DNA from: Verrucomicrobiales bacterium | Lineage (GTDB): Bacteria > Verrucomicrobiota > Verrucomicrobiia > Verrucomicrobiales > DEV007 | NCBI GenBank assembly: GCA_016795385.1 | Contig: JAEUHI010000086.1 | Coordinates: forward strand, 124,001-188,000 | Length of the DNA: 64,000 nucleotides | Direction of reading: 5' to 3' | Shown: piece by piece, positions 55,267-64,000 of the stretch | How positions within the stretch are numbered: the first letter of the stretch is position 1 | How the letters are laid out: the number at the start of each line of letters is the position of its first letter | Notes under the pieces: model-generated | What the model saw: only the letters and a program-made list of their open reading frames with translations | Told to the model about the DNA's origin: nothing | Database searches by the model: none | Program-made: the position numbers and the translations under genes

Positions 55267-57348
55267 ATGAGCGAAGAAGAAAAGCCCCTCGAGTTTTCCG
55301 CCCGCGACCTGATGCCCGATTGGGCTCAGGAAAAGCCGAGCGAACCGCAAAAGGACTACGCCAAACGCTACGCCGAAGACGACGATCGCCGTGATCGCCG
55401 CGGTGGTGGCGGCCGCCGGGACGACCGTCGCGGTGGTGGTGGCTTTGGTGGAGGCGGAGGAGCCCGTCGCGACGACCGCCGGGGTGGCTTTGGCGGCCGT
55501 GGCGGGGAACATCGTGGCGAAGGCGGCCCGCGTGGCCCCCGTCCCGACCGGGGCGGAGACCGTCCGCGCGGTGACCGTCGCGAAGGCGACCGCCGGGGTG
55601 GTGGAGATCGCCGTCATGGCGACCGCGAACGCAACGATCGTCCCCGCGAAGCCCAGCCCGCCGCGGGCGTCGTCGCCACCCTCGAGCCCTCCGGTCCCGC
55701 CGTCGAAGGCCTCACCCGCCACATCCGCGAGACTTTCCGCTCCTTCCCGGTCGCCGATCTCGCCAAGATGATCCTCGAGGCGCGCGAACGCTACCGCATC
55801 CGCTTCACCGCGACCGAGCCGGTGCGGCTGAACCAGTGCCTCCTCGATGGCTCGCTCTGGCTCTCGCGCGAAGAAGCGATCCTGCACCTCCTTTCCGGGC
55901 CTGCCCTCGATCATTATTATCTCGCCGAAGACATCGAGATCGATCCCCCGGCCGGGAACTTCGCTGTCATCGCCGTCTGCGGCATGAGTGGTGTCATCCT
56001 CGGTCCGCCGAACCACCACGAATACCAGCGCAACATCGCCCGCCTCCACCGCGAGCGTTTTTCCGACATGCCGATCGAGCGTTTCAAATCCCGCATCCGC
56101 ATGGAGAGCGGCGAGGAGATCCTTGAGAAGTGGAAGGAACAGGTCAGCCGCGTGAGACAGTACAGGGTCAAGCCGCTCGACCAACCCTCTGCAGTCGAGG
56201 AAGAAACAGTGCCCCTGGCGGAAGAAGCTCCCGCCGGGGAAGTCGCCGCCACCGACCCGGAGATCACCGCGGAAGAAACCGCACCGGAAATCGCCGATGA
56301 GCCCGCTGCCGAAGAAATCGAAGCGGAAACCGAGGCCGTCGCGGAGTCGGAATCCGAAGCCGCCGACGACGAAACATCCGAGCCCGCCTCTCCCGCTCCG
56401 GCTGAAAAGACGGACGACGGTCCGGTTTTCAAATCGCTCGAGGAAGTCTCGCGCCATTTCCGCGAGCACTTCGCAGGCCCCATCATCGTCGAGACCTCCG
56501 TCGCGGTCGTGCCCGGCAACATCGCCGGACGCCTCCTCTCCCCCGGGCTTCTCGTCCATCTCCGCCAGGAAACTGAAAAGCTGCGTCGTGGCTTCCCTCT
56601 CGCGATGATCCAATCGCTCTGTGGCGAATTCGAGCGCAAAGGCCTCAAGTTCTTCAAGCGCGGCAAGAAATCGCTCCATGTCTCGGCGGTGCGTCCCAAG
56701 CCGATCGACGAGGGTGCGAATTTCACCGAATCGATCCAGGCCATCGTCGAGTTCGTGAAGACGGCGCCGAAGCCGAATGTCGCGAGTCTGCTCGAAGCGC
56801 TCGTGCCCGGATTCAAAAAGCCCGAGGGCCCGGCGATCGAAGAATCGCCCGAATGGTCCGATGCGGCGCGCACCGTGCTGAAAGATCTCCGCTGGCTCAC
56901 CGCCGAAGGTTATCTGCTCGAATTCGCCGACACCGGCCTCGCCCTGGGCCGCCAGCCCCAGGAAGCCTCCGCGGCTCCCGCGGAAGCGAAGGCCCCCAAG
57001 GAAAAAGGCGCGAAGCCCGCGAAGGCCAAAAAAGACGGGGGGAAACCAAAGCCTGAAGCAGCCGTGACCGCGGAAGAGGCGATGGTAGAGGCACCGGTCT
57101 CCGAGGAGGCCGCTGAAGAGGTTTCTGAGTCGATTTCTGAGTCGATTTCTGAGGAATTCGCCGAACCCGCTTCCGAAGAAGTCTCTAAAACGATTTCCGA
57201 AGACGTTTCCGAGCCAGCTTCCGAGCCGGTGGTCGATCTCGAAGCCGCTCCTGAAGAGCTTGCCGAGTCGGTCGCCGATCTGTCGCACAAGGACGAGTCC
57301 GATCCGGACGAGCCACGCGACGGTGCCGATCCGGTCGCGACCGCTTGA
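55267..57348 (+). CDS. RGG-rich protein with two globular domains, function unknown
   Basis: A 693-residue protein. Residues ~35-130 are an Arg/Gly/Asp-rich low-complexity region with RGGGG and DRRGG repeats, like RNA-binding RGG boxes. Residues ~145-300 form a globular domain with VCGMSGVILGPPNHHEYQRN. An acidic linker (~305-385) precedes a second domain (~390-560) with a winged-helix-like stretch. The tail has Lys/Ala-rich and Ser-Glu repeats (SESISESISEEF). I know similar proteins from Verrucomicrobia and Planctomycetes only as hypothetical. RNA binding is inferred from the RGG region. Confidence 0.7.
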   Translation: MSEEEKPLEFSARDLMPDWAQEKPSEPQKDYAKRYAEDDDRRDRRGGGGRRDDRRGGGGFGGGGGARRDDRRGGFGGRGGEHRGEGGPRGPRPDRGGDRPRGDRREGDRRGGGDRRHGDRERNDRPREAQPAAGVVATLEPSGPAVEGLTRHIRETFRSFPVADLAKMILEARERYRIRFTATEPVRLNQCLLDGSLWLSREEAILHLLSGPALDHYYLAEDIEIDPPAGNFAVIAVCGMSGVILGPPNHHEYQRNIARLHRERFSDMPIERFKSRIRMESGEEILEKWKEQVSRVRQYRVKPLDQPSAVEEETVPLAEEAPAGEVAATDPEITAEETAPEIADEPAAEEIEAETEAVAESESEAADDETSEPASPAPAEKTDDGPVFKSLEEVSRHFREHFAGPIIVETSVAVVPGNIAGRLLSPGLLVHLRQETEKLRRGFPLAMIQSLCGEFERKGLKFFKRGKKSLHVSAVRPKPIDEGANFTESIQAIVEFVKTAPKPNVASLLEALVPGFKKPEGPAIEESPEWSDAARTVLKDLRWLTAEGYLLEFADTGLALGRQPQEASAAPAEAKAPKEKGAKPAKAKKDGGKPKPEAAVTAEEAMVEAPVSEEAAEEVSESISESISEEFAEPASEEVSKTISEDVSEPASEPVVDLEAAPEELAESVADLSHKDESDPDEPRDGADPVATA

Positions 57349-57430
57349 GGGCCTGAACGGGGTCGCGATCCGCGCCCCCATCGCGTCCTTGAAGGCGGGG
57401 GCATTTGGCCGCACCATTGGCCTTGCCCCC

Positions 57431-60061
57431 ATGAACCGCGCCCCCCTTTTGATCGCCCTCGCTCTCGTCGCGTCCGGATACGCGACGGCTCAGGAAAAGG
57501 CCCACCTCGCCCTCGAGTCGCCTTTTGCCTCCTACGTCGAGAAGGAGTTCCCCTTCTTCACCCAGACGGTCGATGCGCGGGCCTTCGGCGAGCAGGCGGA
57601 GAAAGAAAATCTCACGCCCCGTGGCATCATCGTCCCGGCGGGCAACGGATTCTACGGATGTTTCGATCCCGACCTGCTCCGCTGGGCGCTCTTGTGGAAG
57701 GAAAACGCCGACGGCGAATACCTCACCATGAGCGGCATGGGCACGGGCAGCTACCGGCTCCCGAATCGCAAGGCGGCACCGGGACAGAAGGAGCTTCCTT
57801 CGCCGCTCGGAACACCCTTGCTCGCGATGCCGCTGCGACCGGGAGTTGCGGCGGGTGCGAAACCCGTCCTCACCGATCCCCGCGACCGCGGAGCGGCGGA
57901 GGAGGGAGAACTCGGCCTCGGGCCCATCGCCGTCGCGTTGGGACGCTTCGAGGGACTGCGCCTCGTTGGTGAAGGCGTGCAGATCGAATACACCGTCGGA
58001 GGCACGCTCGTGAAAGAGCGGCTTTCGAGCGAAGGGGAGGACCTTCTCCGCGACCTGGAAATCGCCGCCCACGAATCGCCCATCCAAATCAGGACCGGTG
58101 CCGGAGACGACGATTGGCTGGTCTTGGCATCGTCTAACAAAACCACCCATCATCGCATCGTTCTCTCCGGCGAAGGCAAGATCGCTGTGAACGACGGGGC
58201 CCCTTTCGCGATGATCGCGTCCAAAACCCGCTGGCCCGATCCCGTCAAATCCGCTCCCGCCGTCCTCCCGGCGAAAGACGCCGCCTGGGTTTTCGACGAC
58301 CTGCCTTTGCCGATTCCGAATCCTTGGAAACGCAATGTCCGCGTCGCCGATCTCGAGTTTTTCCCCGATGGACGCGCCGCCCTCGTCACCTTCGACGGCG
58401 ATGTCTGGATCGCGAAGGGCCTCGAAAGCAACGACGGAGCCGAGTGGAGGCGATTTACCTCGGGCCTGCACGAACCACAGAATCTTGCGATCCGCGACGG
58501 CAGGATCTTCGTTTTCGACCGCAACGGCATCGTCTGTTTACACGACACCGACGGCAACGGCGAGGCCGACTGGCATGAGAACGTTTCGAACATCTTCGCC
58601 CAATCCGCGGAGACGCGGCAGTATGCGAACGACTTCATCGCCCTGCCCGATGGCGGATTCTACGTCGCCCTCGGCGGCCAGATCGGAGGAACCATCGGGA
58701 AACTGAACGGCACCGTCATCCACGTCGCGCAGGATGGGGATTCCTACGAGATCGTCGCCACCGGATTCCGCCAGCCCTATCTCGGTTACGATGCAAAAAC
58801 GGGCATCCTCACCGCGAGTGATCAGCAAGGAAACTGGAAGCCGGCCACGCCGATCTACCGTGTCGAGCCGGGGCGCTACTTCGGATTCCAACCCGAGAAG
58901 TTCAAAGGAAACGTCACCCACCCCACCACGATCTCTCCCGCCGAAGTCTGGATCCCTCATTTCATCAACCAGTCGGGCGCCGGACAGGTCTGGATCCGCG
59001 ACACCGGAAAGCAGGGTGCGAAGATGGGAGAATTGAACGAGTCCCTCGTCCACATCGGCTACAACCGGCCCGAGATTTTCAAGATCTACCTCGACGAGAA
59101 AGGCGAACAGGGCGCGGTGATGCCCCTGCTTTCGGGCTTCCCGGCCGGGCTCCTCAACGGGCGGATGAATCCGATCGACGGGCGGCTCTACGTCACCGGA
59201 TTCCAGATCTTCGGCAGCTCGGGTAGCCGCATCAGCGGCGTCTTCCGGGTGCGTCCCGGCGGGGTGAAAGCCTGGCTGCCGCGCGAGATCCGCGCCGAAT
59301 CGCGTGGCCTTCTCCTGACCTTCGATGCTCCCTTGAATGCCGAGCAGGCCGCCGAATTGGGCCGTTACTCCGCCGATCGCTGGAACTACAAACAGACCCA
59401 CGAGTACGGTTCGGGCAATTATCGCCTCGATGGAGAACCGGGCCAGGAGCCGCTGCCAGTGCTGAGTGCGAAACTTTCACAAGATGCCAGGTCGCTCTTT
59501 CTCGGTCTCGCCGACATGAAAGCGGCGCACACTCTGCGCCTCACCTACCGCCTGCCCTCGCCCGAAGTCGCGAACGTGGAGAATGTCTATCTCACGATCC
59601 ACCGGGTGCCGACCCTCGACCTCACGAAACTCGGCTTCGCGGACAACGAGGTCGATCTGACGCCTCGCACCGATCTCACCGGAGGAGTCGACATCGAACC
59701 CACCGCAGCCCTCGGCAAAGAGGTGGTGATGCGCTACGGCTGCATCGCCTGCCACGCTACCGGCGATCCCGACATCCCCGCCCCGCCCGCTCCCGCAACG
59801 AATGGCGACGGCTCGAAGGTCGCGGTCGGACCTCCCTGGATCGGTGCGTGGGGAGCCAGCCGCGTTTTCAGTGATGGGTCCGAGATCAAGAAGATCGACG
59901 AAGCCTACCTGCGCGAGTCCATCCTCGATCCGGCGCGCCGGGTCATGCAGGGCTACGAGATGGAGCGCACCGGCGTCGGCATGCCTTCCTACCTCGGTGT
60001 TCTGAAAGATCACGAGATCGAATCCGTGATCCTCTTCATCAAAGGCCTGAAGAAAAAGTAG
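57431..60061 (+). CDS. Exported DUF6797-glucose dehydrogenase-like-cytochrome c protein
   Basis: An 876-residue exported protein. A signal peptide (ends ASGYATAQE) precedes a DUF6797 domain (SPFASYVEKEFPFFTQTVDA, then RGIIVPAGNGFYGCFDPDLL). A beta-propeller follows (~300-620: LEFFPDGRAALVTFDGDVWI, then ALPDGGFYVALGGQIGG). A C-terminal cytochrome c domain with CIACH comes last. It resembles PVC-type dehydrogenases coupled to heme, but has a different N-terminus from the one at 20758-24261. Oxidation of a sugar or polyol is inferred. The start at 57431 is the signal Met. Confidence 0.88.
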   Translation: MNRAPLLIALALVASGYATAQEKAHLALESPFASYVEKEFPFFTQTVDARAFGEQAEKENLTPRGIIVPAGNGFYGCFDPDLLRWALLWKENADGEYLTMSGMGTGSYRLPNRKAAPGQKELPSPLGTPLLAMPLRPGVAAGAKPVLTDPRDRGAAEEGELGLGPIAVALGRFEGLRLVGEGVQIEYTVGGTLVKERLSSEGEDLLRDLEIAAHESPIQIRTGAGDDDWLVLASSNKTTHHRIVLSGEGKIAVNDGAPFAMIASKTRWPDPVKSAPAVLPAKDAAWVFDDLPLPIPNPWKRNVRVADLEFFPDGRAALVTFDGDVWIAKGLESNDGAEWRRFTSGLHEPQNLAIRDGRIFVFDRNGIVCLHDTDGNGEADWHENVSNIFAQSAETRQYANDFIALPDGGFYVALGGQIGGTIGKLNGTVIHVAQDGDSYEIVATGFRQPYLGYDAKTGILTASDQQGNWKPATPIYRVEPGRYFGFQPEKFKGNVTHPTTISPAEVWIPHFINQSGAGQVWIRDTGKQGAKMGELNESLVHIGYNRPEIFKIYLDEKGEQGAVMPLLSGFPAGLLNGRMNPIDGRLYVTGFQIFGSSGSRISGVFRVRPGGVKAWLPREIRAESRGLLLTFDAPLNAEQAAELGRYSADRWNYKQTHEYGSGNYRLDGEPGQEPLPVLSAKLSQDARSLFLGLADMKAAHTLRLTYRLPSPEVANVENVYLTIHRVPTLDLTKLGFADNEVDLTPRTDLTGGVDIEPTAALGKEVVMRYGCIACHATGDPDIPAPPAPATNGDGSKVAVGPPWIGAWGASRVFSDGSEIKKIDEAYLRESILDPARRVMQGYEMERTGVGMPSYLGVLKDHEIESVILFIKGLKKK

Positions 60062-60067
60062 AAGCGA

Positions 60068-61546
60068 TCAGGCGATCCAATCGTGCACCACTTTTCCGCC
60101 CACATCGGTGAGACGGAAATCGCGCCCTTGGAAGCGGTAGGTCAGGCGCAGGTGATCGAGTCCGAACTGGTGCAGGATCGTGGCGTGGAGGTCGTTGATG
60201 TGCACCGGATTCTCCGTGGCGAACCAGCCGATCTCGTCGGTCGCGCCATAGATGTGGCCGCCCTTGAATCCCCCGCCCGCCATCAGTATGGTGAAGGCCT
60301 GGGGATGATGGTCGCGCCCCGTATTGGAGAGGCGACCGGGCCGGTTCTCGCCGAGCGGCGTGCGGCCGAACTCCGAACCCCACACGACGAGAGTGGAATC
60401 GAGCAACCCACGCTGTTTCAGATCCTTGATGAGCGCGGCGATGGGCTGATCAACCGCCCCGGCGTTGTAGGCGAGGTTTTTGTCGAGCTCGGAGTGTTGG
60501 TCCCAGCTCGCGTGGATGATGTTGATGAAGCGCACGCCGCGCTCGACCATACGACGGGCGAGGAGACAATTCCGGGCGAAGGTGTCGTAGGTGCGCAGCC
60601 CCGGCAAGGTGCCGCGGAAGCCGTCGCCCGGCGGCTCGGGACGATCGACGCCATACATCGCGAGGGTCTCCTTCGACTCGCCTGACAGATCCACCAATTC
60701 CGGCGCCGCGGTCTGCATGCGGTTGGCGAGCTCGTAGTTCGCGATGCGGCTCGCGATCTCGGGATCGTGCACCTCCTGGTAGCGCGCCTCATTGAGATCG
60801 CGCAGGGCATCGAGTCCGGCCCGTTGCATCTCCGGCGCAAGACCGGCGGGATTCTGCAGGTTCAGGACCGGCTCGCCCTGGTTGCGGAACTGCACCCCGG
60901 CATACTTCGAGGAAAGGAATCCCGAGGTCCAGAGCGTCGAGCCTCCCGATCCACCCCGACCGGCGTTGAGGACGACATACCCGGGAAGGTTCCGCGAGGG
61001 GCTGCCGAGTCCGTAGTTGATCCAAGATCCCATCGAGGGCATCCCGAAGCGCGAGACCCCGCACTGCATGAGAAGCTGTCCCGGATGGTGGTTGAATTCC
61101 TCGCTGTGAAGCGAGCGGATCATGAGGAGATCGTCGGCACAGGTCGAGAGGTGTGGAAGAAGATCGGAGAAATCCATCCCGCATTGGCCGTGTTTGGCCC
61201 ACTTCCGCGGAGAGCCCATGAGGGTTGCGGTGTCGGGCTGGATGAAGGCGAAGCGCGCCTTGTCGAGGATGGACTTGGGCAGACTCTGCCCGTGGAGTTC
61301 GTTGAGCTTCGGTTTCGGAGTGAAGAGATCGAGCTGCGAGGGCGCTCCCTCCATGAAGATGAAGATGCAGGCCTTCGCTGGTCCTTCGCGATGCGAACGC
61401 GCCTCGGCGAAGGCCGCGGGGTCGGCGGCGTTCGCGGCGGTGAGGAGTCCGTCCTCGCTCAGCATCGAACCGAGCGCGATGCCTCCGAGGCCGGAGGCCG
61501 AGGTCGTGAGGAACTCGCGGCGCGTGCGATGGAGGGGAGAGTTCAT
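60068..61546 (-). CDS. Tat-exported DUF1501 protein
   Basis: A 492-residue protein. A twin-arginine signal (RREFLTTSASGLGGIALG) is followed by the DUF1501 sulfatase/phosphatase-like fold (CIFIFMEGAPSQLDLFTPKP, HHPGQLLMQCG, FGRTPLGE and HHPQAFTILMAGGGFKGGHI). DUF1501 proteins pair almost always with DUF1549/DUF1553 proteins in PVC bacteria, and the pair is adjacent here with 18 bases between them. The enzymatic role is unproven; the alkaline-phosphatase-like fold suggests phosphate or sulfate ester chemistry. Confidence 0.93.
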   Translation of the reverse strand: MNSPLHRTRREFLTTSASGLGGIALGSMLSEDGLLTAANAADPAAFAEARSHREGPAKACIFIFMEGAPSQLDLFTPKPKLNELHGQSLPKSILDKARFAFIQPDTATLMGSPRKWAKHGQCGMDFSDLLPHLSTCADDLLMIRSLHSEEFNHHPGQLLMQCGVSRFGMPSMGSWINYGLGSPSRNLPGYVVLNAGRGGSGGSTLWTSGFLSSKYAGVQFRNQGEPVLNLQNPAGLAPEMQRAGLDALRDLNEARYQEVHDPEIASRIANYELANRMQTAAPELVDLSGESKETLAMYGVDRPEPPGDGFRGTLPGLRTYDTFARNCLLARRMVERGVRFINIIHASWDQHSELDKNLAYNAGAVDQPIAALIKDLKQRGLLDSTLVVWGSEFGRTPLGENRPGRLSNTGRDHHPQAFTILMAGGGFKGGHIYGATDEIGWFATENPVHINDLHATILHQFGLDHLRLTYRFQGRDFRLTDVGGKVVHDWIA

Positions 61547-61550
61547 GGGG

Positions 61551-61564
61551 CACGGGTCACGGGT
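61551..61564 (-). repeat. Two heptamers directly after the PSD1 stop codon
   Basis: CACGGGT occurs twice in tandem on the plus strand (ACCCGTG on the coding strand), filling the 18-base gap between the TAG of the PSD1 gene and the DUF1501 start. Confidence 0.5.
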
Positions 61565-64000
61565 CTATCCGCGCGTCAGGAATTCATCGAGGTTCAGGAG
61601 CACCCGCACCGTGGCGGTCCAGGCGGCGGCTTCTGCCGCACTCAGGCCTTCGGGAAGGGTGGCGCCAGCGAGCACTTTGGCCTCCTCGCCGCGTCCGCGA
61701 TACCAAGCCCGCGAATCTTCCAGGAGGCTGATGAGACGGTCGCGCTCGAAATCCTCCGGTTCACGGGCGAGGCAGAGGCGGAAGGCGTGTGTGATCCTGG
61801 CGGGATCGTCGCCTTTTGGCAGTTCGGTCAGGACGCGGCGGGCGAGCCCCTGGGCCGCCTCGACGAAAGGCTCGCTGTTCAGGGTGATGAGCGCGGCGAG
61901 AGGTGTGTTCGACCGCGAACGCCGCACCGTCGTCACGTTGGAATCCGGACAGTCGAAGGTGATCAGCGAAGGATGCGGCGCGGTGCGTTTGAAGTAGGTG
62001 TACATCGCCCGGCGATAGCGGTCCTCGCCTTCACTCGTCTTCCACTTGAAGGCGGAATTGTAATTCACATCGGCGACACCGGCCGGGATGGGCGGAAACA
62101 CGCTCGGACCGCCAACCTTGCCGGAGAGGAGACCGGCGGCGGCGAGGGAGAGATCGCGCACGATCTCGGCCTCGACGCGGAAGCGGTTCTGACGGGCGAG
62201 GAGCTGGTTTTTGGGATCGAGGTCGATCAGCTCCGGGCGGTGATCGGAGCTCTGGCGATAGGTTTTGGTCAGGACGATCTCGCGGATGAGCGCCTTCCGC
62301 GACCAACCCTTGGCGATGAATTCGGCGGCAAGCCAATCAAGCAGCTCGGGGTGGGTCGGACGATCGCCCCGCACGCCGAAGTCCTCGGGAGTGGCGACGA
62401 GCCCCTCGCCGAAGAGCTGCGTCCAGAGATCGTTGGCAAGGACGCGGGGCGGCAGCGGATTTTCCCCGCCCACGAGCCATTTCGCGAGATCGAGCCGGTC
62501 GCCCGACTCACCGCGATGGTTCACCGGCGGAAGCACCGACAGGGTCGCGGGCACAACGGCATCCTTGGGCTCCTTGAACTCCCCGCGATGAAGGATATGG
62601 GTCGCGCGTCGGTCGGCCTTCCGCTCACCGACGACCCGCACGTCCATTTCCGGAGCGAGAGGACGCTTCGCCGCCAGGGCCGCGGCTTCGGCGAGCAGTG
62701 GCCGCGTCGCGGGATCGAGACGCTCGATGTGACGGGCGAGCCGCTGGCGATCTTCATCGCCACGCTGGGCCGCCGGTCTCGCGAGCACGTCGCGCACCTC
62801 TTCCGGCAGTGCGAGCGCCGTCGGCGCGGTGAGCGCATGAAGGCGGAAGCGCCCGATGGTGTGCTGCTCGCCGTAGTTCTGTGTCAATGTCAGGGTCAAC
62901 TCCGTCGCCCCCTTCGACTCGATTGCCTCGGCGAAACCGAAATCGGCATGGTGCCCGCGCCCCGTGGCACCCCCGACAGCCCAGCCCGCGCCGTCCTTGC
63001 CTGGCTTCACGCTGCCCTCGAGCAATTCGCGCACTCCCCAGTCGCCCTGCGAATAATCGGCCGCGACGTCGGCGACGATCACGGGACCTCCGCCCTTCAC
63101 GACCGCATCGACGCGGTTCAGCACGAAATTCCCGTGTTTGGTCCGACCCGGCCCTTTGCCGCCGAGGCTTTCGTCGGGCATCACCTCGAGCCGCAGGCCG
63201 GTGGTGCGGCCGGCCGGCAGTTTCACGGTCACGGTATAGACGGCGGTGGCGGGATTTTCACCTCCGACCACGAGCGATCCATCCGCCTCCATCGCGAACT
63301 GAACGCCCTTCGGCGCGGCGAAAGAGGCGATCTTCAGCGGCACCAATCCTGGATCTTTCACGGCCCGCGCCTCAGCAAGCTGCTGCGACAACTTGGTTTC
63401 CCACTCTTCGAGACGGCTTGAGAGATCTTCGCGCGCGGCGGCGAGGCGCCCCTCGATCGCCTTGGCGGCCTCGCGATGAGCGGCGAGAGCGGTCTCGTAT
63501 TTCGCCCAGGCTTCGGGCGATTGCGGCACTTTGGCATTCACCTCGTCGCCATTGTTGAAATAGGCGAACAGCTCGTAATACTCGCGCTGAGTGATCTCGT
63601 CGTACTTGTGGGTGTGGCAGCGGGCACAGGTCAGCGTCAGGCCCATCCAGACCGACCCCATCGTCTCGACCCGGTCCATGACGGCGGCGACGCGCCATTG
63701 CTCCTTGTCGGTCCCGCCTTCGGTGTTGGTCAAGGTTTGCCGGTGAAAGGCGGTCGCCAGAATCTGGTCGGACGTCGGTTTTTCGAGGAGATCGCCCGCA
63801 AACTGCTCGATCGTGAATTGATCGAACGGCATGTCCGCATTGATCGCGTCGATCACCCAATCGCGATAACGCCACGCGTCGGGCCGATGGTTGTCCTTTT
63901 CGTAGCCGTCGCTGTCGGCGAAGCGGGCACGGTCGAGCCAATGGCGGCCCCAGCGTTCTCCAAAGGCGGGACTCGCGAGGAGATCATCAACGACTCTGGC
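61565..64000 (-). CDS. PSD1/DUF1549-DUF1553 protein, N-terminus cut by window edge
   Basis: At least 811 residues are visible, and the frame stays open to the window end, so the N-terminal part (usually a signal peptide and cytochrome c domain) is missing. At the cut edge a DUF1549 segment is seen (ASPAFGERWGRHWLDRARFA, then DSDGYEKDN and TNTEGGTDKEQWRV). Its CxxCH is TCARCHTHKYD. A beta-sandwich insertion follows (~residues 300-450). The DUF1553 domain ends the protein (RVLANDLWTQLFGEGLVATP, then NRFRVEAEIVRDLSL). Such proteins are exported, pair with DUF1501 proteins, and are of unknown catalytic role. Confidence 0.9.
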   Translation of the reverse strand, partial: ARVVDDLLASPAFGERWGRHWLDRARFADSDGYEKDNHRPDAWRYRDWVIDAINADMPFDQFTIEQFAGDLLEKPTSDQILATAFHRQTLTNTEGGTDKEQWRVAAVMDRVETMGSVWMGLTLTCARCHTHKYDEITQREYYELFAYFNNGDEVNAKVPQSPEAWAKYETALAAHREAAKAIEGRLAAAREDLSSRLEEWETKLSQQLAEARAVKDPGLVPLKIASFAAPKGVQFAMEADGSLVVGGENPATAVYTVTVKLPAGRTTGLRLEVMPDESLGGKGPGRTKHGNFVLNRVDAVVKGGGPVIVADVAADYSQGDWGVRELLEGSVKPGKDGAGWAVGGATGRGHHADFGFAEAIESKGATELTLTLTQNYGEQHTIGRFRLHALTAPTALALPEEVRDVLARPAAQRGDEDRQRLARHIERLDPATRPLLAEAAALAAKRPLAPEMDVRVVGERKADRRATHILHRGEFKEPKDAVVPATLSVLPPVNHRGESGDRLDLAKWLVGGENPLPPRVLANDLWTQLFGEGLVATPEDFGVRGDRPTHPELLDWLAAEFIAKGWSRKALIREIVLTKTYRQSSDHRPELIDLDPKNQLLARQNRFRVEAEIVRDLSLAAAGLLSGKVGGPSVFPPIPAGVADVNYNSAFKWKTSEGEDRYRRAMYTYFKRTAPHPSLITFDCPDSNVTTVRRSRSNTPLAALITLNSEPFVEAAQGLARRVLTELPKGDDPARITHAFRLCLAREPEDFERDRLISLLEDSRAWYRGRGEEAKVLAGATLPEGLSAAEAAAWTATVRVLLNLDEFLTRG

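Noticed and set aside
52651..57432. A 1593-codon open frame on the minus strand opposite hipA, hemL and the RGG protein
   Set aside because: It covers three well-identified plus-strand genes and has repetitive Gly/Arg/Asp/Val content from high-GC antisense codons. No domain is recognisable.
1..64000. CRISPR array, tRNA, rRNA, prophage or insertion sequence
   Set aside because: No spacer-length repeat array, no clover-leaf with a CCA-type end, no rRNA stretches and no transposase, integrase or phage structural genes were seen on either strand.

Overview
The window is GC-rich throughout and densely coded on both strands. No gap between genes exceeds about 260 bases, so there is no long stretch without a gene. 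The gene content points to Verrucomicrobiota or a near PVC relative: a DUF1501 protein beside a PSD1/DUF1549-DUF1553 protein, two very large secreted c-type-cytochrome 'PVC-type' dehydrogenases, DUF1080 proteins, a Tat-exported Gfo/Idh/MocA oxidoreductase, a formylglycine-dependent sulfatase, a DUF6807 protein and many ECF/anti-sigma genes. This is inferred from protein families; there is no rRNA in the window.

Layout. 1-2007: C-terminally cut lepA, then a VapC-like toxin with its Phd-type antitoxin. 2077-3844: a MerR-type regulator divergent from an ECF sigma factor, with operator-like repeats between them. 3855-10062: single housekeeping and catabolic genes (DUF6807, MgtE-like, TrmJ-like methyltransferase, zinc-ribbon protein, DUF393, CocE hydrolase, DUF2071). 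10049-17169: a coherent module made of a secreted DUF4394 protein divergent from an operon of TPR lipoprotein, DUF4331, small membrane-anchored protein, ECF sigma and RskA-like anti-sigma. Its two divergent promoters share the same bipartite sequence. 17182-24261: a minus-strand secreted oxidative/saccharide block (DUF1080, Gfo/Idh/MocA, SUMF1-like, PVC-type cytochrome dehydrogenase). 24327-25427: a Fic protein with a perfect palindrome touching its start codon. 25459-29487: a four-gene dehydrogenase/epimerase operon with a divergent PAS-AraC regulator. 29500-35577: PH-domain protein, duplicated-module secreted protein, a CHASE2-adenylate cyclase translationally coupled to a secreted partner, and a UbiA-like membrane protein. 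35568-41770: manC, ruvX, a GH71/99-like hydrolase with a signal peptide out of frame, a prolyl oligopeptidase and adk. 41883-51622: LolC/E permease, GYF-RDD protein, GH57 enzyme, an RNase H-like exonuclease, an SbcD-like nuclease with an SMC-like ATPase, and a sulfatase. 51659-53859: a small Lys-rich secreted protein and hipBA. 53935-64000: hemL, an RGG-rich protein, a DUF6797-cytochrome protein, a DUF1501 protein and a PSD1 protein cut by the window end.

How parts work together. Many neighbours overlap by ATGA or GTGA (VapBC, TPR/DUF4331, sigma/anti-sigma, nuclease/ATPase, GYF-RDD/GH57, ruvX/hydrolase, secreted protein/cyclase), so translational coupling is the rule. Most convergent gene ends lie within 6-50 bases of each other and lack U-tailed hairpins. 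The most system-like region is 10049-17169, where sequence-identical divergent promoters tie a secreted beta-propeller-like DUF4394 protein to the DUF4331/sigma/anti-sigma operon. A second theme is a set of heptamer-period repeats sitting exactly at gene 3' ends.
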